From Psychrobacter sp. Pi2-52 (GTDB taxonomy: Bacteria; Pseudomonadota; Gammaproteobacteria; Pseudomonadales; Moraxellaceae): a stretch of DNA of 64,000 nucleotides. The stretch covers positions 230,175-294,174 of the forward strand of contig NZ_CAJHBS010000001.1 of assembly GCF_904846705.1 (NCBI RefSeq), read 5' to 3'. The notes under the pieces were generated by a model. That model did not search any database. It saw only the letters and a program-made list of their open reading frames with translations, and was not told where the DNA came from. The translations under genes were made by a program, and so were the position numbers. Positions 17,841 to 28,718 of the stretch are shown in pieces (positions within the stretch are counted from its first letter, which is position 1; each line of letters starts with the position of its first letter).

Positions 17841-19150
17841 ACGACACTCTGTACGATAGCAGGATCTGTATCGCTATTCTCCGCTACTATATCTAAGAGA
17901 TTGTTATGCGATCCATCTACTGAAACGGTTTGATTGTGCATGACGGCATTTATCTCTGCCATAATGCCAAGCGCCAGTGCTTCAGGGCCATCTCCACCCA
18001 GCTTATAACCAATCGGATAATGCAACTTATGGATACCAACTTCTAACATAGCAGGATTGCTAATACTCATGCTAATCTCACTAATTAAGCGTTCGGTACG
18101 ATAGCGTGGCCCCAATTGTCCTAAGTATTTATAATTGTTTGAATGCTCGAGCAGTATCGCTAGGCGAGCGCGATCCTGACTCAAACTATGTGACATCAAA
18201 GCAACTGCTGCATTATTGCTTAGCTTAAGCAAAGTCTCGCTGTCATCTAGATGTAGCGACATTACAACATCCGCTTGAGGAAACCGCATACGCGTCGCAT
18301 ATTGCGCGCGACTATCTATAACTGTCACATGCCAATCTTGTAGTTTAGCCATGGTCACCAGTGGCATCACGTCATTCCCTGCGCCGCAAATCAATAGACG
18401 AACTTGTGGTTGCAAACGTTGCACAAGCCACTCTGTTGTTACCTTGCCGTTTTCTACCGTCAGATATTCGGCATTTTTATCAGACAGCTTATATTCTGCT
18501 AATTCTTCTACAGTATTGGCAATTATGCTTGAAAGAGCTGTTTTCCCTAGTGCAGAAACACTTCCCAAACTGCGGTACTCATCTAAATTAATCCTCATCC
18601 CAGTTCGCAAATCATCTCTGTTTTGCGATATAGAACCTTGATGCTGATAGTCGTTAGCACGAATCAAAGTCGCTACAGTAATCGGCTGCTGAGTGCGTCG
18701 AACATTACGGATTGTCTCTAACAATGGTGTTGCTGTCGTTAGTCGTTCAAACAATACATGCACTCGCCCATTACAGCCCAATCCAAAATTTAGCTCATCA
18801 AAGTCCGCGTCATCTAAACCGCCATCCGATCCATCATATATATCAGACTTAGTTCGCTTCACACCTGCTTGCGCTTGGCCATCGTCAGCATATTGAATGT
18901 CATCACCCGTCTGATAAACTTGCACATTGGCACCGTTACGAGTAAGCCAAAAGGCACGTTTGATAATATGCGGCTCCAAGCAACCACCACTAATCATTCC
19001 AACTGAACGACCATCCTCACAGATGAGCATCATCGCGCCAGCACGGCGATATGCTGAGCCTTCAGTACGTACGACCGTTGCCAATACAGCATCAATACCT
19101 TGTTGCTTAACTTTGATTGCCAGCTTAAGAATGTCAGCGACCTGATTCAT
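17837..19150 (-). CDS. XdhC/CoxI family Mo-enzyme maturation protein
   Basis: Protein of 437 residues of the XdhC family, which hand sulfurated molybdenum cofactor to xanthine-oxidase-type enzymes (PaoD in E. coli). The N-terminal XdhC part has VLATVVRTEGSAYRRAGAMMLI and GMISGGCLEPHI; the C-terminal Rossmann part has RLLICGAGNDVMPLVTMA and LMSHSLSQDRARL. A long acidic insert (about residues 105-130) is unusual. GAGGCG precedes the ATG. A terminator-like hairpin separates it from the Mo subunit gene, so it may have lower or separate expression. Confidence 0.88.
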   Translation of the reverse strand: MNQVADILKLAIKVKQQGIDAVLATVVRTEGSAYRRAGAMMLICEDGRSVGMISGGCLEPHIIKRAFWLTRNGANVQVYQTGDDIQYADDGQAQAGVKRTKSDIYDGSDGGLDDADFDELNFGLGCNGRVHVLFERLTTATPLLETIRNVRRTQQPITVATLIRANDYQHQGSISQNRDDLRTGMRINLDEYRSLGSVSALGKTALSSIIANTVEELAEYKLSDKNAEYLTVENGKVTTEWLVQRLQPQVRLLICGAGNDVMPLVTMAKLQDWHVTVIDSRAQYATRMRFPQADVVMSLHLDDSETLLKLSNNAAVALMSHSLSQDRARLAILLEHSNNYKYLGQLGPRYRTERLISEISMSISNPAMLEVGIHKLHYPIGYKLGGDGPEALALGIMAEINAVMHNQTVSVDGSHNNLLDIVAENSDTDPAIVQSVV

Positions 19151-19215
19151 AACGCCTCTTATTTGATAGTTATTTTCTTGATAATGACGAAATATACTGC
19201 TGAGTGAGTTATAAA

Positions 19216-19236
19216 AACCCGCTCATTAAGCGGGTT
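19216..19236 (-). terminator. Terminator after Mo-subunit gene
   Basis: On the minus strand, an 8-bp perfect stem (AACCCGCT / AGCGGGTT, 5-nt loop) whose distal arm runs into a T-run, as expected of an intrinsic terminator between the oxidoreductase subunit genes and the maturation genes. Confidence 0.7.
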
Positions 19237-19261
19237 CCTGTCGTACATATGACTTAAAAAT

Positions 19262-21700
19262 TTACTCTGGCATCTCGTAAAGCAATTTATCAAGCGTAAT
19301 CGGAAAATCATAAACACGTACGCCGACGGCATTGTATACAGCATTAGCAATCGCAGCGGCAGCACCAGCAATAGCTGTCTCACCAATACCCTTGATATGC
19401 ATTGGGTTGGTATAAGGATCATCCTCTTCGACCAATATCACATCTAACTGTGGTACATCGGCATTGACCGGCACATGATATTCAGCAAGATCATGGTTAC
19501 ATAGCCGACCGTCACGTTTATCGTGGATGACCTCTTCCATTAACGCTGAACCAATACCAAATACCATGCCGCCATAGCATTGCGAAGTCGCTGTCTTATG
19601 GTTAAGAATACGACCTGCGGCAAATGCGCCTGTCATGCGTTTGACTCGGATCTCACCCGTGACTTTGTGCACGGCCACTTCAGCGAAGTTTGCACCAAAA
19701 GAAGACTGACGATACTTTTTACCATTTTTTCCTGGTTTTATCTGTCCTTTGGCACTAACTTTTTGATCCTCATAGCCTGCGATCACGTCAGCAAGCGCAT
19801 ATGATTCTGAATTTTTAAAATCATATTTCTCTGATTCTGACTGTTCTTCTAATACATTCTCTGAAAATGTGACTCCTGTAGTTTTTGATATTTTATCAAT
19901 AGTGCTATCGGCAAACGCTTGACCGTTCTCTTTGGCTGCCTCTACCGCAGTCAGATCATGCTTACCTACTTGCTTAATTTGACCGTTATCTAGCTGAATC
20001 GTATCAGGGTACAGGCCAACTTTTGCTGCTAACATTTCACGCAGCTGCTCACAAGCGAGGTAGACACTGCTACCTGCACTCGCAGCGCCCCAACTACCAC
20101 CGGAACCTGATGCAGATGGTAAGGCACTATCACCTAGTTTCATCTCAATATGATCAATGGGTAGTCCTAGTAAATCTGCAGCTACCTGAGAAAACACCGT
20201 ATAAGACCCTGTACCGATATCTGTCATATCTGTCTCAATGACTGCTTTGACACCGAGCGCTTTTGACTTATCGATTTGCAGCGTTGCGCGCGCTTCAGAA
20301 GACTGTAACTGATTACCACGTGCGGCAGCAGCCATGCCCGTTCCTATCCACCAGTCGCCTTCTAATTGACTGGCAGGCTTTGTGTTACGCTGACTCCAAC
20401 CAAACTGCTCAGCACCTTGCTCCATACAGGCAATTAGCTGGCGCGTCGAAAACGGAATGTCTTTACTAGGGTCTTTTTCTGGTTCATTACGGCGGCGCAG
20501 CTCTATAGGATCAAGGTCCAATTGCGCAGCCAATTCATCCATCGCACACTCAACGGCAATCATACCGACCGCTTCGCCAGGTGCACGCATCGAGCCTGAC
20601 AATACTTGGTTCATGTCGACCATTTCATAATTTACACGGCGGTTTTTACCACTGTATAGATAGTGCGTAGACAAGGCAGTTGGCTCAAAGAACGCCTCGT
20701 CTGGCAAATTGCTAGAAATGGTATCGTGAATCAACGTATCGATAACGCCATTTTTATCGCAGCCGATTGCGATACGCTGACGAGTGTTTGATCGTCTGAC
20801 AGTTGCTTCCATCACTTGTGGACGGGTCATAGTAATCAATATTGGACGACCAAGATCTTTTGACGCAATAGCAGCGGCAATAGATTCAGGCGCAATACCG
20901 AGCTTGCTACCAAACCCACCACCAACATAGTGTGCAATTAGCTGAACTTGATCTTTGTTTAAGTTTAGCGCATCCATGACTTGCTGCTTACAAGACGCAA
21001 GCATTTGATTTGCCGTATAAAGAACGAGCTTACCCCCTTCCCAATGTGCCAATGTCGCATGTGGCTCCATCGCAGAGCTGTTTTGACTTGGCGTATGATA
21101 AAAGCGATCAAGTGTTACTTCAGCATTAGCCAATCCTTGCTCAGGATCGCCTTGGACATAATTTTTGTCAGAGCCTTTTTTTTCATCAACTTCATGGGCG
21201 TTAGACAACTCTTTAGTAAAATTTAATGCCGCTTGGTCAGTCTCATCTTTATAAGTGACTTTAAGCGCATTTGCCCCTTCTGTTGCTGCTTCAAAGGTTT
21301 CAGCGATTACAACAGCGATGGGTTGACCATGATAAAAAATCTCAGTCGCTCCCTGCTTTGGCGCTTTTTTCAATCCGCCTTGCTGAGAATTACGCAAGAA
21401 GTGCTTAGGATCTGTCACGACCTTGATAATATTGGGAATGCCATCTAAAGAACTACTATCGATATTCTGGACTTGCCCTTTAGCAATAGTCGCACCGACT
21501 AAAACACCGTACGCTTTATTGTCTAAATGGATTTCAGCACTGTAAGGCGCTTGACCACTAACCTTTAGCGAGCCGTCAACACGGTTGATTGGCTTACCAA
21601 CCAGTTTGCTCGCTGTTGTGCTAAATAAAGATTCAACAGGTTCATCCATGGTCATTTTTTTGGTCGGTTCTGACTGAGTGATTGATTCAAATAATGACAT
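19262..21700 (-). CDS. Xanthine-oxidase-family molybdopterin subunit (PaoC-like)
   Basis: Large catalytic subunit, 812 residues, binding molybdopterin cytosine dinucleotide. The first domain begins LVGKPINRVDGSLKVSGQAPYSAE; the Mo-binding domain shows HYVGGGFGSKLG, GSMRAPGEA, GSGGSWGAASAGSS and the catalytic glutamate in KGIGETAIAGAAAAIANAV near the C-terminus. It is longer than E. coli PaoC (about 730), mainly from a charged insert around residues 610-670 (NVLEEQSESEKYDFKNSE). GGAG precedes the ATG. It lies 2 bp after the FAD subunit gene. The substrate is likely aldehydes, by analogy only. Confidence 0.92.
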   Translation of the reverse strand: MSLFESITQSEPTKKMTMDEPVESLFSTTASKLVGKPINRVDGSLKVSGQAPYSAEIHLDNKAYGVLVGATIAKGQVQNIDSSSLDGIPNIIKVVTDPKHFLRNSQQGGLKKAPKQGATEIFYHGQPIAVVIAETFEAATEGANALKVTYKDETDQAALNFTKELSNAHEVDEKKGSDKNYVQGDPEQGLANAEVTLDRFYHTPSQNSSAMEPHATLAHWEGGKLVLYTANQMLASCKQQVMDALNLNKDQVQLIAHYVGGGFGSKLGIAPESIAAAIASKDLGRPILITMTRPQVMEATVRRSNTRQRIAIGCDKNGVIDTLIHDTISSNLPDEAFFEPTALSTHYLYSGKNRRVNYEMVDMNQVLSGSMRAPGEAVGMIAVECAMDELAAQLDLDPIELRRRNEPEKDPSKDIPFSTRQLIACMEQGAEQFGWSQRNTKPASQLEGDWWIGTGMAAAARGNQLQSSEARATLQIDKSKALGVKAVIETDMTDIGTGSYTVFSQVAADLLGLPIDHIEMKLGDSALPSASGSGGSWGAASAGSSVYLACEQLREMLAAKVGLYPDTIQLDNGQIKQVGKHDLTAVEAAKENGQAFADSTIDKISKTTGVTFSENVLEEQSESEKYDFKNSESYALADVIAGYEDQKVSAKGQIKPGKNGKKYRQSSFGANFAEVAVHKVTGEIRVKRMTGAFAAGRILNHKTATSQCYGGMVFGIGSALMEEVIHDKRDGRLCNHDLAEYHVPVNADVPQLDVILVEEDDPYTNPMHIKGIGETAIAGAAAAIANAVYNAVGVRVYDFPITLDKLLYEMPE

Positions 21701-21702
21701 GA

Positions 21703-22695
21703 TTATGCTCCCTCGCCCGCTAGTGCGCGCTGAATGACTTGTTTTAGTAGGCGACGCGTCAACGGTATCTTAAAGTCGTTTTGACCATTACCTTTGGCAT
21801 CATTCAATAACAGATCGGCAGCTTGCGCGATAACGTCTTTATTGCCATTGGTATCCGTCAATAGTGCCTCAACCGCTTCATTACGCCATGGCTCAGTACC
21901 GATACCACCAAATGCTAATCGTACCGTCTTTAGATTGCCGTTATCATCAGCGTCTATCACTGCTGCACAGGATACGAGTGCAAAAGCATAAGAGGCGCGA
22001 TCTCGAACTTTGTCATAGGTGTGCATACCCTTGATAGGTGCAGGTAATACAACGTGAGTAATTAACTCGCCTGCCTCTAATACGTTTTCGATATGCGGCG
22101 TATCTTTTGGTAAGCAATAAAAGTCTTTCACATTGATAGAACGAGTCGAACCGTCCGCCTTAACTGTCTCGATAGTGGCATCCAGCAAGCGCATCGCCAC
22201 TGCCATGTCAGATGGGTGCTGAGCGATACAGGCATCACTCGTACCTAGAATAGCCAGCGTACGGTTCTCGCCATTGATAGCAGGACAACCTGTGCCCGGT
22301 TCACGCTTGTTGCAGGCACTGTCTGTCTGGTAAAAATAATAACAACGGGTGCGCTGCAAGAAGTTACCGCCAGTCGTTGCTTTATTACGCAGCTGGCCAG
22401 TCGCTCCTGCCAAAATCGCTCGGGATAATACGGGATAATTGGCAATAACTTCAGGATGCGCTGCTAAATCACTATTGGTCACAAGCGTGCCAATACGCAA
22501 ACCTCCGTCGGCAGTGGTTTCGACCTTTTCTAACTCTAGACGAGTAATATCGACCAGTTTAATTGGCGTTTCAATCTCCAATTTCATCAAGTCTAATAAG
22601 TTGGTACCACCTGCGATAAATGACGCATCTTTGGTACTGGCAGATATTGCCGCTTGCTCTGGTGCATCAGCACGGCTATATTCAAAGCGTTTCAT
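21703..22695 (-). CDS. FAD-binding subunit with extra Fe-S motif (PaoB-like)
   Basis: Medium subunit, 330 residues. The FAD-binding motif FIAGGTNLLDLMKLE lies near residue 27; QLRNKATTGGNFLQRTRCYYF follows near residue 115. A cysteine cluster with CNKREPGTGC is characteristic of PaoB-type subunits that carry an additional 4Fe-4S cluster absent from ordinary xanthine dehydrogenase. AGGAGG precedes the ATG. The gene overlaps the 2Fe-2S gene end by 4 bases and is 2 bp from the Mo subunit gene, so all three are one transcription unit. Confidence 0.92.
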   Translation of the reverse strand: MKRFEYSRADAPEQAAISASTKDASFIAGGTNLLDLMKLEIETPIKLVDITRLELEKVETTADGGLRIGTLVTNSDLAAHPEVIANYPVLSRAILAGATGQLRNKATTGGNFLQRTRCYYFYQTDSACNKREPGTGCPAINGENRTLAILGTSDACIAQHPSDMAVAMRLLDATIETVKADGSTRSINVKDFYCLPKDTPHIENVLEAGELITHVVLPAPIKGMHTYDKVRDRASYAFALVSCAAVIDADDNGNLKTVRLAFGGIGTEPWRNEAVEALLTDTNGNKDVIAQAADLLLNDAKGNGQNDFKIPLTRRLLKQVIQRALAGEGA

Positions 22696-23363
22696 GAGCG
22701 GCCTCCTGTTGTAGCAGTTGCTGTCTTGTTATTCGCTGAGGTCTTACCAAGTTGCGCCTCGCTCGGTGGAGGTGACCAGATACCTGTCACGCTTGAATTT
22801 TGCACTGTATTGTCTGTTGTTTGAGTACTAGCTTCTTGTATTTGACTCTCTGATACCTGACTCTCAAGCACTTGTGAAATGGCTTTGATAATATTTGGAT
22901 AAGCTGAGCAGCGACAGATATTACCGCTCATGCGCTCAGCAATTTCTTGTACAAGGCGACCATCAGGATTTTTTAAGTCGGTGCTGACATGGCTTGGCCA
23001 ATTTTGTTTTACTTCTTCTATCAAGGCGGTAGCTGAGCAAATCTGACCTGGCGTGCAATATCCGCATTGAAAGGCATCATTGTCTTTAAACGCTTGCTGC
23101 AATGCCGATAATGACTCTGGCATTCCAATGCCTTCGATCGTTGTGATGTCATCACCATCATGCATAACAGCGAGTGTCAGACAGGAATTGACCCGTCGTC
23201 CATTGATGAGCATGGTACATGCCCCGCATTGACCGTGGTCGCAGCCTTTTTTGGGTCCAGTAATTTGTAGGTGCTGACGACAGACGTCGAGCAGTGTCGT
23301 ACGAGCGTCAAGATTCTCGAGCTGATAATCTTGCTTATTGATTGTTAAGGTCAAAGTAGACAT
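22692..23363 (-). CDS. 2Fe-2S subunit of Mo hydroxylase (PaoA-like, no Tat signal)
   Basis: Small electron-transfer subunit, 223 residues. An N-terminal plant-type 2Fe-2S domain (CDHGQCGACTMLINGRRVNSC) and a C-terminal 2Fe-2S domain (CGYCTPGQ, ICRCSAYP) are both complete. Starting at ATG 23363 gives MSTLTLTINKQDYQ, directly at the ferredoxin fold, with no twin-arginine signal; the nine extra residues of the longer frame do not supply one either. The enzyme is thus predicted cytoplasmic, unlike periplasmic PaoABC. A Ser/Thr-rich tail of about 55 residues after the second cluster is unusual. First gene of the operon. Confidence 0.9.
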   Translation of the reverse strand: MSTLTLTINKQDYQLENLDARTTLLDVCRQHLQITGPKKGCDHGQCGACTMLINGRRVNSCLTLAVMHDGDDITTIEGIGMPESLSALQQAFKDNDAFQCGYCTPGQICSATALIEEVKQNWPSHVSTDLKNPDGRLVQEIAERMSGNICRCSAYPNIIKAISQVLESQVSESQIQEASTQTTDNTVQNSSVTGIWSPPPSEAQLGKTSANNKTATATTGGRS

Positions 23364-23698
23364 GCTGGCTTCTCGCTGGCAGATGAACATAATAGAATGG
23401 TGAAATACGCTTCAAAATGACAGCGTCAATAAATTTATTATGACGTATGAAAACAGTTGTTTTGTTTTTACTTTGTAGGGGTTTCAGTGTAGTTTCTAAT
23501 CTGCAAGAGTATCGAAATGTTAGCGCTGCTAATAGATGGTATGTTTTTTATCATCAGTTTTTAACGTTATTTCAAAGGAAATATCGATAAAAAAAGCCCC
23601 ATAAACGGTCAGTTTATGAGGCTCTTAAATAGACTTTTTACGTATAGTATTTAGTAGATATGTCTATTAAATCCGTTCTTTGCTTAGCTAATAACTGG
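23364..23698. other. Promoter region of Mo hydroxylase operon
   Basis: 335 bp without a gene. It contains the nitroreductase terminator (23594-23624) and, closer to 23400-23580, the presumed promoter for the minus-strand oxidoreductase operon. No operator was recognised. Confidence 0.4.
23594..23624 (-). terminator. Terminator of nitroreductase gene
   Basis: Stem AAGCCCCATAAAC paired with GTTTATGAGGCTC (one mismatch), 5-nt loop; on the minus strand it is followed by a run of T. Confidence 0.8.
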
Positions 23699-24355
23699 CT
23701 AGGCTTTCGTGATAATCGTTTCTTCATCAAAACGTGATTTTGGCAGCTCAGCGTTAAAGTCATCTTTACTACGATAACCAAGTGATACGACTGCCACAGC
23801 GGTGTAGCCTTTGCTACGTAAATCAAACTCTTCATCAAGTGCTTTCAAATCCGCCCCTTCCATCGGCACCGCATCAATACCCAAAGTTGCAGCCCCTAGT
23901 AGCAAAGCGCCCATATTGAGATACAATTGCTCTATCAACCAATGTGGCTCGTCTTTTTGCTCATAACGACGAATGTCCAAAAACATTTTACGCGTCTGAT
24001 GCATTTGCTCTTTAAATTTTGGCTCTGCAAAACGACCATCTGCATCTTCTTTTTCTAAGATGTCATCCAAAAACTCATCATCTGAATAGACACGGCTACA
24101 GAATACAATGACGTGCGAGGCACTTTTTACTTTGGCATCGTTGAACTCGTACATGCCCTCCGTGCCTTTTGCGATTCGGGCTTTACCAGCTTCATCATCA
24201 GCAATGACAAAATGCCAAGGCTGGATATTGGTACTTGAAGGACTTAAGCGTAAAACATCCTTTAGACTTTGGAAATCTTCTGCTGAGATTTTCTTATTGG
24301 TATCAAATTCTTTTGTGCTGTAGCGCCAGTTCATTGCTTCAGTGATATTTTTCAT
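23699..24355 (-). CDS. NfsB-like oxygen-insensitive NAD(P)H nitroreductase
   Basis: FMN-dependent nitroreductase-family protein, 218 residues, the usual length. The start MKNITEAMNWRYSTKEFD and the FMN-binding stretch LRLSPSSTNIQPWHFVIA are those of the NfsB/dihydropteridine reductase subgroup; GALLLGAATLGIDAVPMEG and VVSLGYRSKDDFNAELPKSR are also conserved. GGAG precedes the ATG. Reduces nitroaromatics or quinones in related proteins; physiological role unknown. Single-gene unit closed by its own terminator. Confidence 0.9.
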   Translation of the reverse strand: MKNITEAMNWRYSTKEFDTNKKISAEDFQSLKDVLRLSPSSTNIQPWHFVIADDEAGKARIAKGTEGMYEFNDAKVKSASHVIVFCSRVYSDDEFLDDILEKEDADGRFAEPKFKEQMHQTRKMFLDIRRYEQKDEPHWLIEQLYLNMGALLLGAATLGIDAVPMEGADLKALDEEFDLRSKGYTAVAVVSLGYRSKDDFNAELPKSRFDEETIITKA

Positions 24356-24746
24356 CTGTGACTCCGTTATTGATATTAATTTTTATTCTTGCTTAGAATT
24401 TTTCTTTTTCAACTATCATTTCGACGAAGCCACTTTAAATAAAAAGCTATTTTATGACCATACCTGCTTGGTTAAGTATTCGTAGGTTTTGTTATGACTG
24501 AGTCAGCGTATTGCAAAAACGCCTACTTTCTTATTAGTAATGGTTACAATTACGCTACCGAATTGGCGACGCCGACTGCGCAGACTACATTGTAATCACT
24601 TAGTCATTCTCTTAGTATGAACTGACTTGATATATGGTAACTAGTTATAGTTGTCTGATAACTAGGTATATCTGCTTGATTCCAACTGATATGCCTCTAT
24701 CTATACATCTCAAATAAAACATACATAATAATACCCGCGAGGAAAT
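24356..24746. other. 391-bp divergent intergenic region
   Basis: It lies between the divergent nitroreductase and FrnE-like genes, so both promoters should be here. Short TAACTAG-containing repeats occur around 24639-24667; no known operator was recognised and no gene was seen. Confidence 0.35.
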
Positions 24747-25400
24747 ATGAGCACATCAGAAAAACCACTCCGAATAGATATCGTGTCAGACGTCGTCTGT
24801 CCTTGGTGCGTTATCGGTTATCGCCAATTAGCAGCAGCACTTGAGCAAACCAATACCGCTCACACTATCCACTGGCATCCGTTTGAGCTAAACCCAAATA
24901 TGCCAAGCGAAGGTCAAAACCTACGTGAGCACATCATCGAGAAGTACGGCTCTACTAAGCAAGAATCAGATGCTAGCCGAGTCAGAATGACTGAAGCTGG
25001 ACAGGAAGTTGGCTTTGAATTTAATTTCAATGATGACACACGTATGCATAACACATTTAATTTGCATCAGCTGCTACATTTCGCTGATCAGCAAGGCCGC
25101 ATGCATGAGCTAAAGCAAGCCTTGTTTGCTGCGCATTTCACCAATAACAGAGATATCTCAGATATCAATGTGCTTGCCGATATTGCAGCAGAGACTGGGC
25201 TTGATCGTAGTGAGTCATTAGCAGTGTTGGAAGGTCAATTCTTTGCAAAAGAAGTACGAGCAGAAGAGCAGCATTGGCAACAGCAAGGCATCCAAAGTGT
25301 ACCAGCGATTATCTTTAATGAGCGTCATCTGGTCAGCGGTGCTCAAGGGGTCGAGAACTATATCAGTATCTTAGAGCAATTGGCCAACATGACTGAGTAA
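24747..25400 (+). CDS. DsbA family oxidoreductase (FrnE-like)
   Basis: Thioredoxin-fold protein of 217 residues, cytoplasmic since it has no signal peptide. The active site is DVVCPWCVIGYRQL near residue 15 (CPWC). The long helical insert, the DTRMHNTFNLHQLLHFADQQG block and the cis-Pro loop GIQSVPAIIFNERHLVSGAQ match the FrnE/2-hydroxychromene-2-carboxylate isomerase-like group. GAGGAA precedes the ATG. It may act as a thiol-disulfide isomerase in stress. The next gene follows after 44 bp, a likely operon. Confidence 0.9.
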   Translation: MSTSEKPLRIDIVSDVVCPWCVIGYRQLAAALEQTNTAHTIHWHPFELNPNMPSEGQNLREHIIEKYGSTKQESDASRVRMTEAGQEVGFEFNFNDDTRMHNTFNLHQLLHFADQQGRMHELKQALFAAHFTNNRDISDINVLADIAAETGLDRSESLAVLEGQFFAKEVRAEEQHWQQQGIQSVPAIIFNERHLVSGAQGVENYISILEQLANMTE

Positions 25401-25444
25401 ACCATACGACGTTATAAAAATGTCATTCTATAAAAGGATACTTT

Positions 25445-26140
25445 ATGTCTTCTGAACGCTTTCCCTCGATTATTGTGTTCGACGTCAATGAAACATTGCT
25501 CGATATCGACACGCTAACGCCTTTATTCATGCGCGTCTTTGGTAAGCAAAGAGTGCTGAGAGAATGGTTCGCTCAGCTAGTACTGTACTCGCAAACTATG
25601 ACGTTGTCCGGCCTCTATACGCCTTTTGGCGAGCTTGGGGTTGGTGCATTGCAAATGGTTGCTAACATCAGACAAGTTACTTTGACAGACGACGATATCA
25701 ATGAGTTTAAAGAAAGAATGAGTGCATTACCTGCCCATCCTGATGCTGCACCAGCACTGACTCGTTTGCGTGATGCAGGGTTTCGACTGGTCACGCTGAC
25801 CAATTCAGCAAGCAGTGCGTCTCCAACGCCATTAGAAAAAGCTGGTCTCAGTCAATTCTTTGAGCAGCACTTTAGCATTGAGGCTGTTAGCAAGTTCAAG
25901 CCAGCACCTGATACTTACCAATTGGTGGCTGATACGCTAGCTGTTGATACGTCAGATTTATGCCTTGTCGCCTGTCATCTCTGGGATACTATAGGCGCAC
26001 AAGCGGCTGGTTGTCGCGGTGCATTTTTGACCCGTCCCTATAATGCGATGCTGAACGCGCCCAACGTACCAGTTCCAGATTTGACCGCATCAGATTTATC
26101 GACACTAGCGGATCAAATCATTAGCAAAAAGAGTGCTTGA
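25445..26140 (+). CDS. Haloacid dehalogenase type II (HAD superfamily)
   Basis: 231-residue HAD hydrolase of the L-2-haloacid dehalogenase group. Motif I is FDVNETLLDI near residue 10 (nucleophile Asp), motif II LVTLTNSA near residue 117, motif III lysine in VSKFKPAPDTY, and motif IV LVACHLWDTIGAQAAG. The FDVNETLLD form is typical of type II dehalogenases, but many such proteins have other phosphatase-like roles. AAGGA precedes the ATG. Probably co-transcribed with the FrnE-like gene. Confidence 0.88.
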   Translation: MSSERFPSIIVFDVNETLLDIDTLTPLFMRVFGKQRVLREWFAQLVLYSQTMTLSGLYTPFGELGVGALQMVANIRQVTLTDDDINEFKERMSALPAHPDAAPALTRLRDAGFRLVTLTNSASSASPTPLEKAGLSQFFEQHFSIEAVSKFKPAPDTYQLVADTLAVDTSDLCLVACHLWDTIGAQAAGCRGAFLTRPYNAMLNAPNVPVPDLTASDLSTLADQIISKKSA

Positions 26141-26180
26141 GACTTTCAATCATTAAGCTATGTGTGAAAATAATATTAAA

Positions 26181-26210
26181 AAAGGCTGCTTCAATATCGA
26201 AGCAGCCTTT
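26181..26210. terminator. Bidirectional terminator
   Basis: Perfect 12-bp stem AAAGGCTGCTTC / GAAGCAGCCTTT with a 6-nt loop, flanked by A-run and T-run, between the converging dehalogenase and formaldehyde dehydrogenase genes. Confidence 0.9.
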
Positions 26211-26263
26211 TTATTTTGGATACAGTATTTCTAAGACAATAACGTCGTTCCTACCTTCATTGA

Positions 26264-27478
<1,215 letters not shown>

Positions 27479-27686
27479 CTAGCGCATCTTATGGATTTTA
27501 GCAGTCACTATATCCACAGTTAAAACAAATAAAGATAGGCTGAGCTTATCTTGCCTGCCCTCTATAGGCAAGCATCGATGACAGTAAAACACCATCTATT
27601 TACATTGATACTAACCATTATATTTATTTCTGGGCGGATAACAATATGCTATATTTGCAAATATCTTTTACATATTGGTAATAATC

Positions 27687-28607
27687 ATGCGCTGGGAAGG
27701 AATTAGTGAGTTTGTCTATGTCGCAGAATATGAGAGCTTTACACGTGGTGCAAAAGAGCTAGGTATCTCGACTGCACAAGTCAGCCGTCAGATCAGCGCG
27801 TTAGAGAAACGATTAAATATAAAGCTGCTATATCGAACCACACGCAAGGTCTCACTGACTGAAGAAGGCCGTGTATTCTATCAGCATTGCCGCAGTGTGC
27901 TCGATGGCTTGGATGCCGCTGAGCAAGCCGTAACCAACTTACAATCAAAGCCTCAAGGCAGGATAAAACTAACAGCGCCCGTTACTTATGGTGAGCAGCA
28001 GTTATTACCACTGATCAATGATTTTATGATGCAGTATCACGATATCGAGGTGACTGCTTTTTTGAGTAATCAGAAAATTGACTTGATTGAAGGGGGTTAT
28101 GATTTGGCGATTCGTATTGGTAAATTGCATGACTCGACGATGATGGCAAAGAAACTTAGCCTGCGTACTAACTTTGTCTGCGCGGCGCCCTCTTATCTAA
28201 AAAAACACGGCATACCACACCAACTGAGTGATTTAAGTCAACATAACTGCCTACTAGGTACTCGTGACTACTGGCACTTTATAGATACTGCTAAAGCAAA
28301 AGAGAACAGTAATACTTATGCTAAGACGGACAACCAACAAGCAAGTGTAGAAAGGAACCTGCGTGTCTCTGGTACGGTGCAATATAACAGCGGCTATAGT
28401 CTGGTCGATGCTGCGCTAAAAGGCTTGGGCATCGTCCAGCTGCCAGATTATTATGTGCAAAAATACCTAGCGTCTGGGGAGTTGGTCAGTTTACTTGATG
28501 ACTATAGAGAGCCCGAAGAAAGCATTTGGGCCATTTATCCACATAACCGTCATTTATCACCAAAGATTAGACTGCTCGTAGATTACTTGGCAGAACATTT
28601 GGTTTAA
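27687..28607 (+). CDS. LysR family transcriptional regulator
   Basis: 306-residue LysR-type activator/repressor. The N-terminal helix-turn-helix is ESFTRGAKELGISTAQVSRQISALEKRL, followed by LLYRTTRKVSLTEEG and a periplasmic-binding-type effector domain (GRIKLTAPVTYGEQQLLP onward) of the CrgA-like subgroup. ATG 27687 is preferred to the upstream TTG because the domain begins right there. It diverges from adhC with a 292-bp shared region, the usual arrangement for a regulator of its neighbour; control of adhC is inference. Confidence 0.9.
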   Translation: MRWEGISEFVYVAEYESFTRGAKELGISTAQVSRQISALEKRLNIKLLYRTTRKVSLTEEGRVFYQHCRSVLDGLDAAEQAVTNLQSKPQGRIKLTAPVTYGEQQLLPLINDFMMQYHDIEVTAFLSNQKIDLIEGGYDLAIRIGKLHDSTMMAKKLSLRTNFVCAAPSYLKKHGIPHQLSDLSQHNCLLGTRDYWHFIDTAKAKENSNTYAKTDNQQASVERNLRVSGTVQYNSGYSLVDAALKGLGIVQLPDYYVQKYLASGELVSLLDDYREPEESIWAIYPHNRHLSPKIRLLVDYLAEHLV

Positions 28608-28718
28608 CGTTCTGTTAAGACGTATTGCAATCACAAACCTGATTACGCACAATGAATATTCGATGTTGCTCATTATAGTTAAGACTGACCATACTACAGA
28701 CAACTTATAGGTATCATT

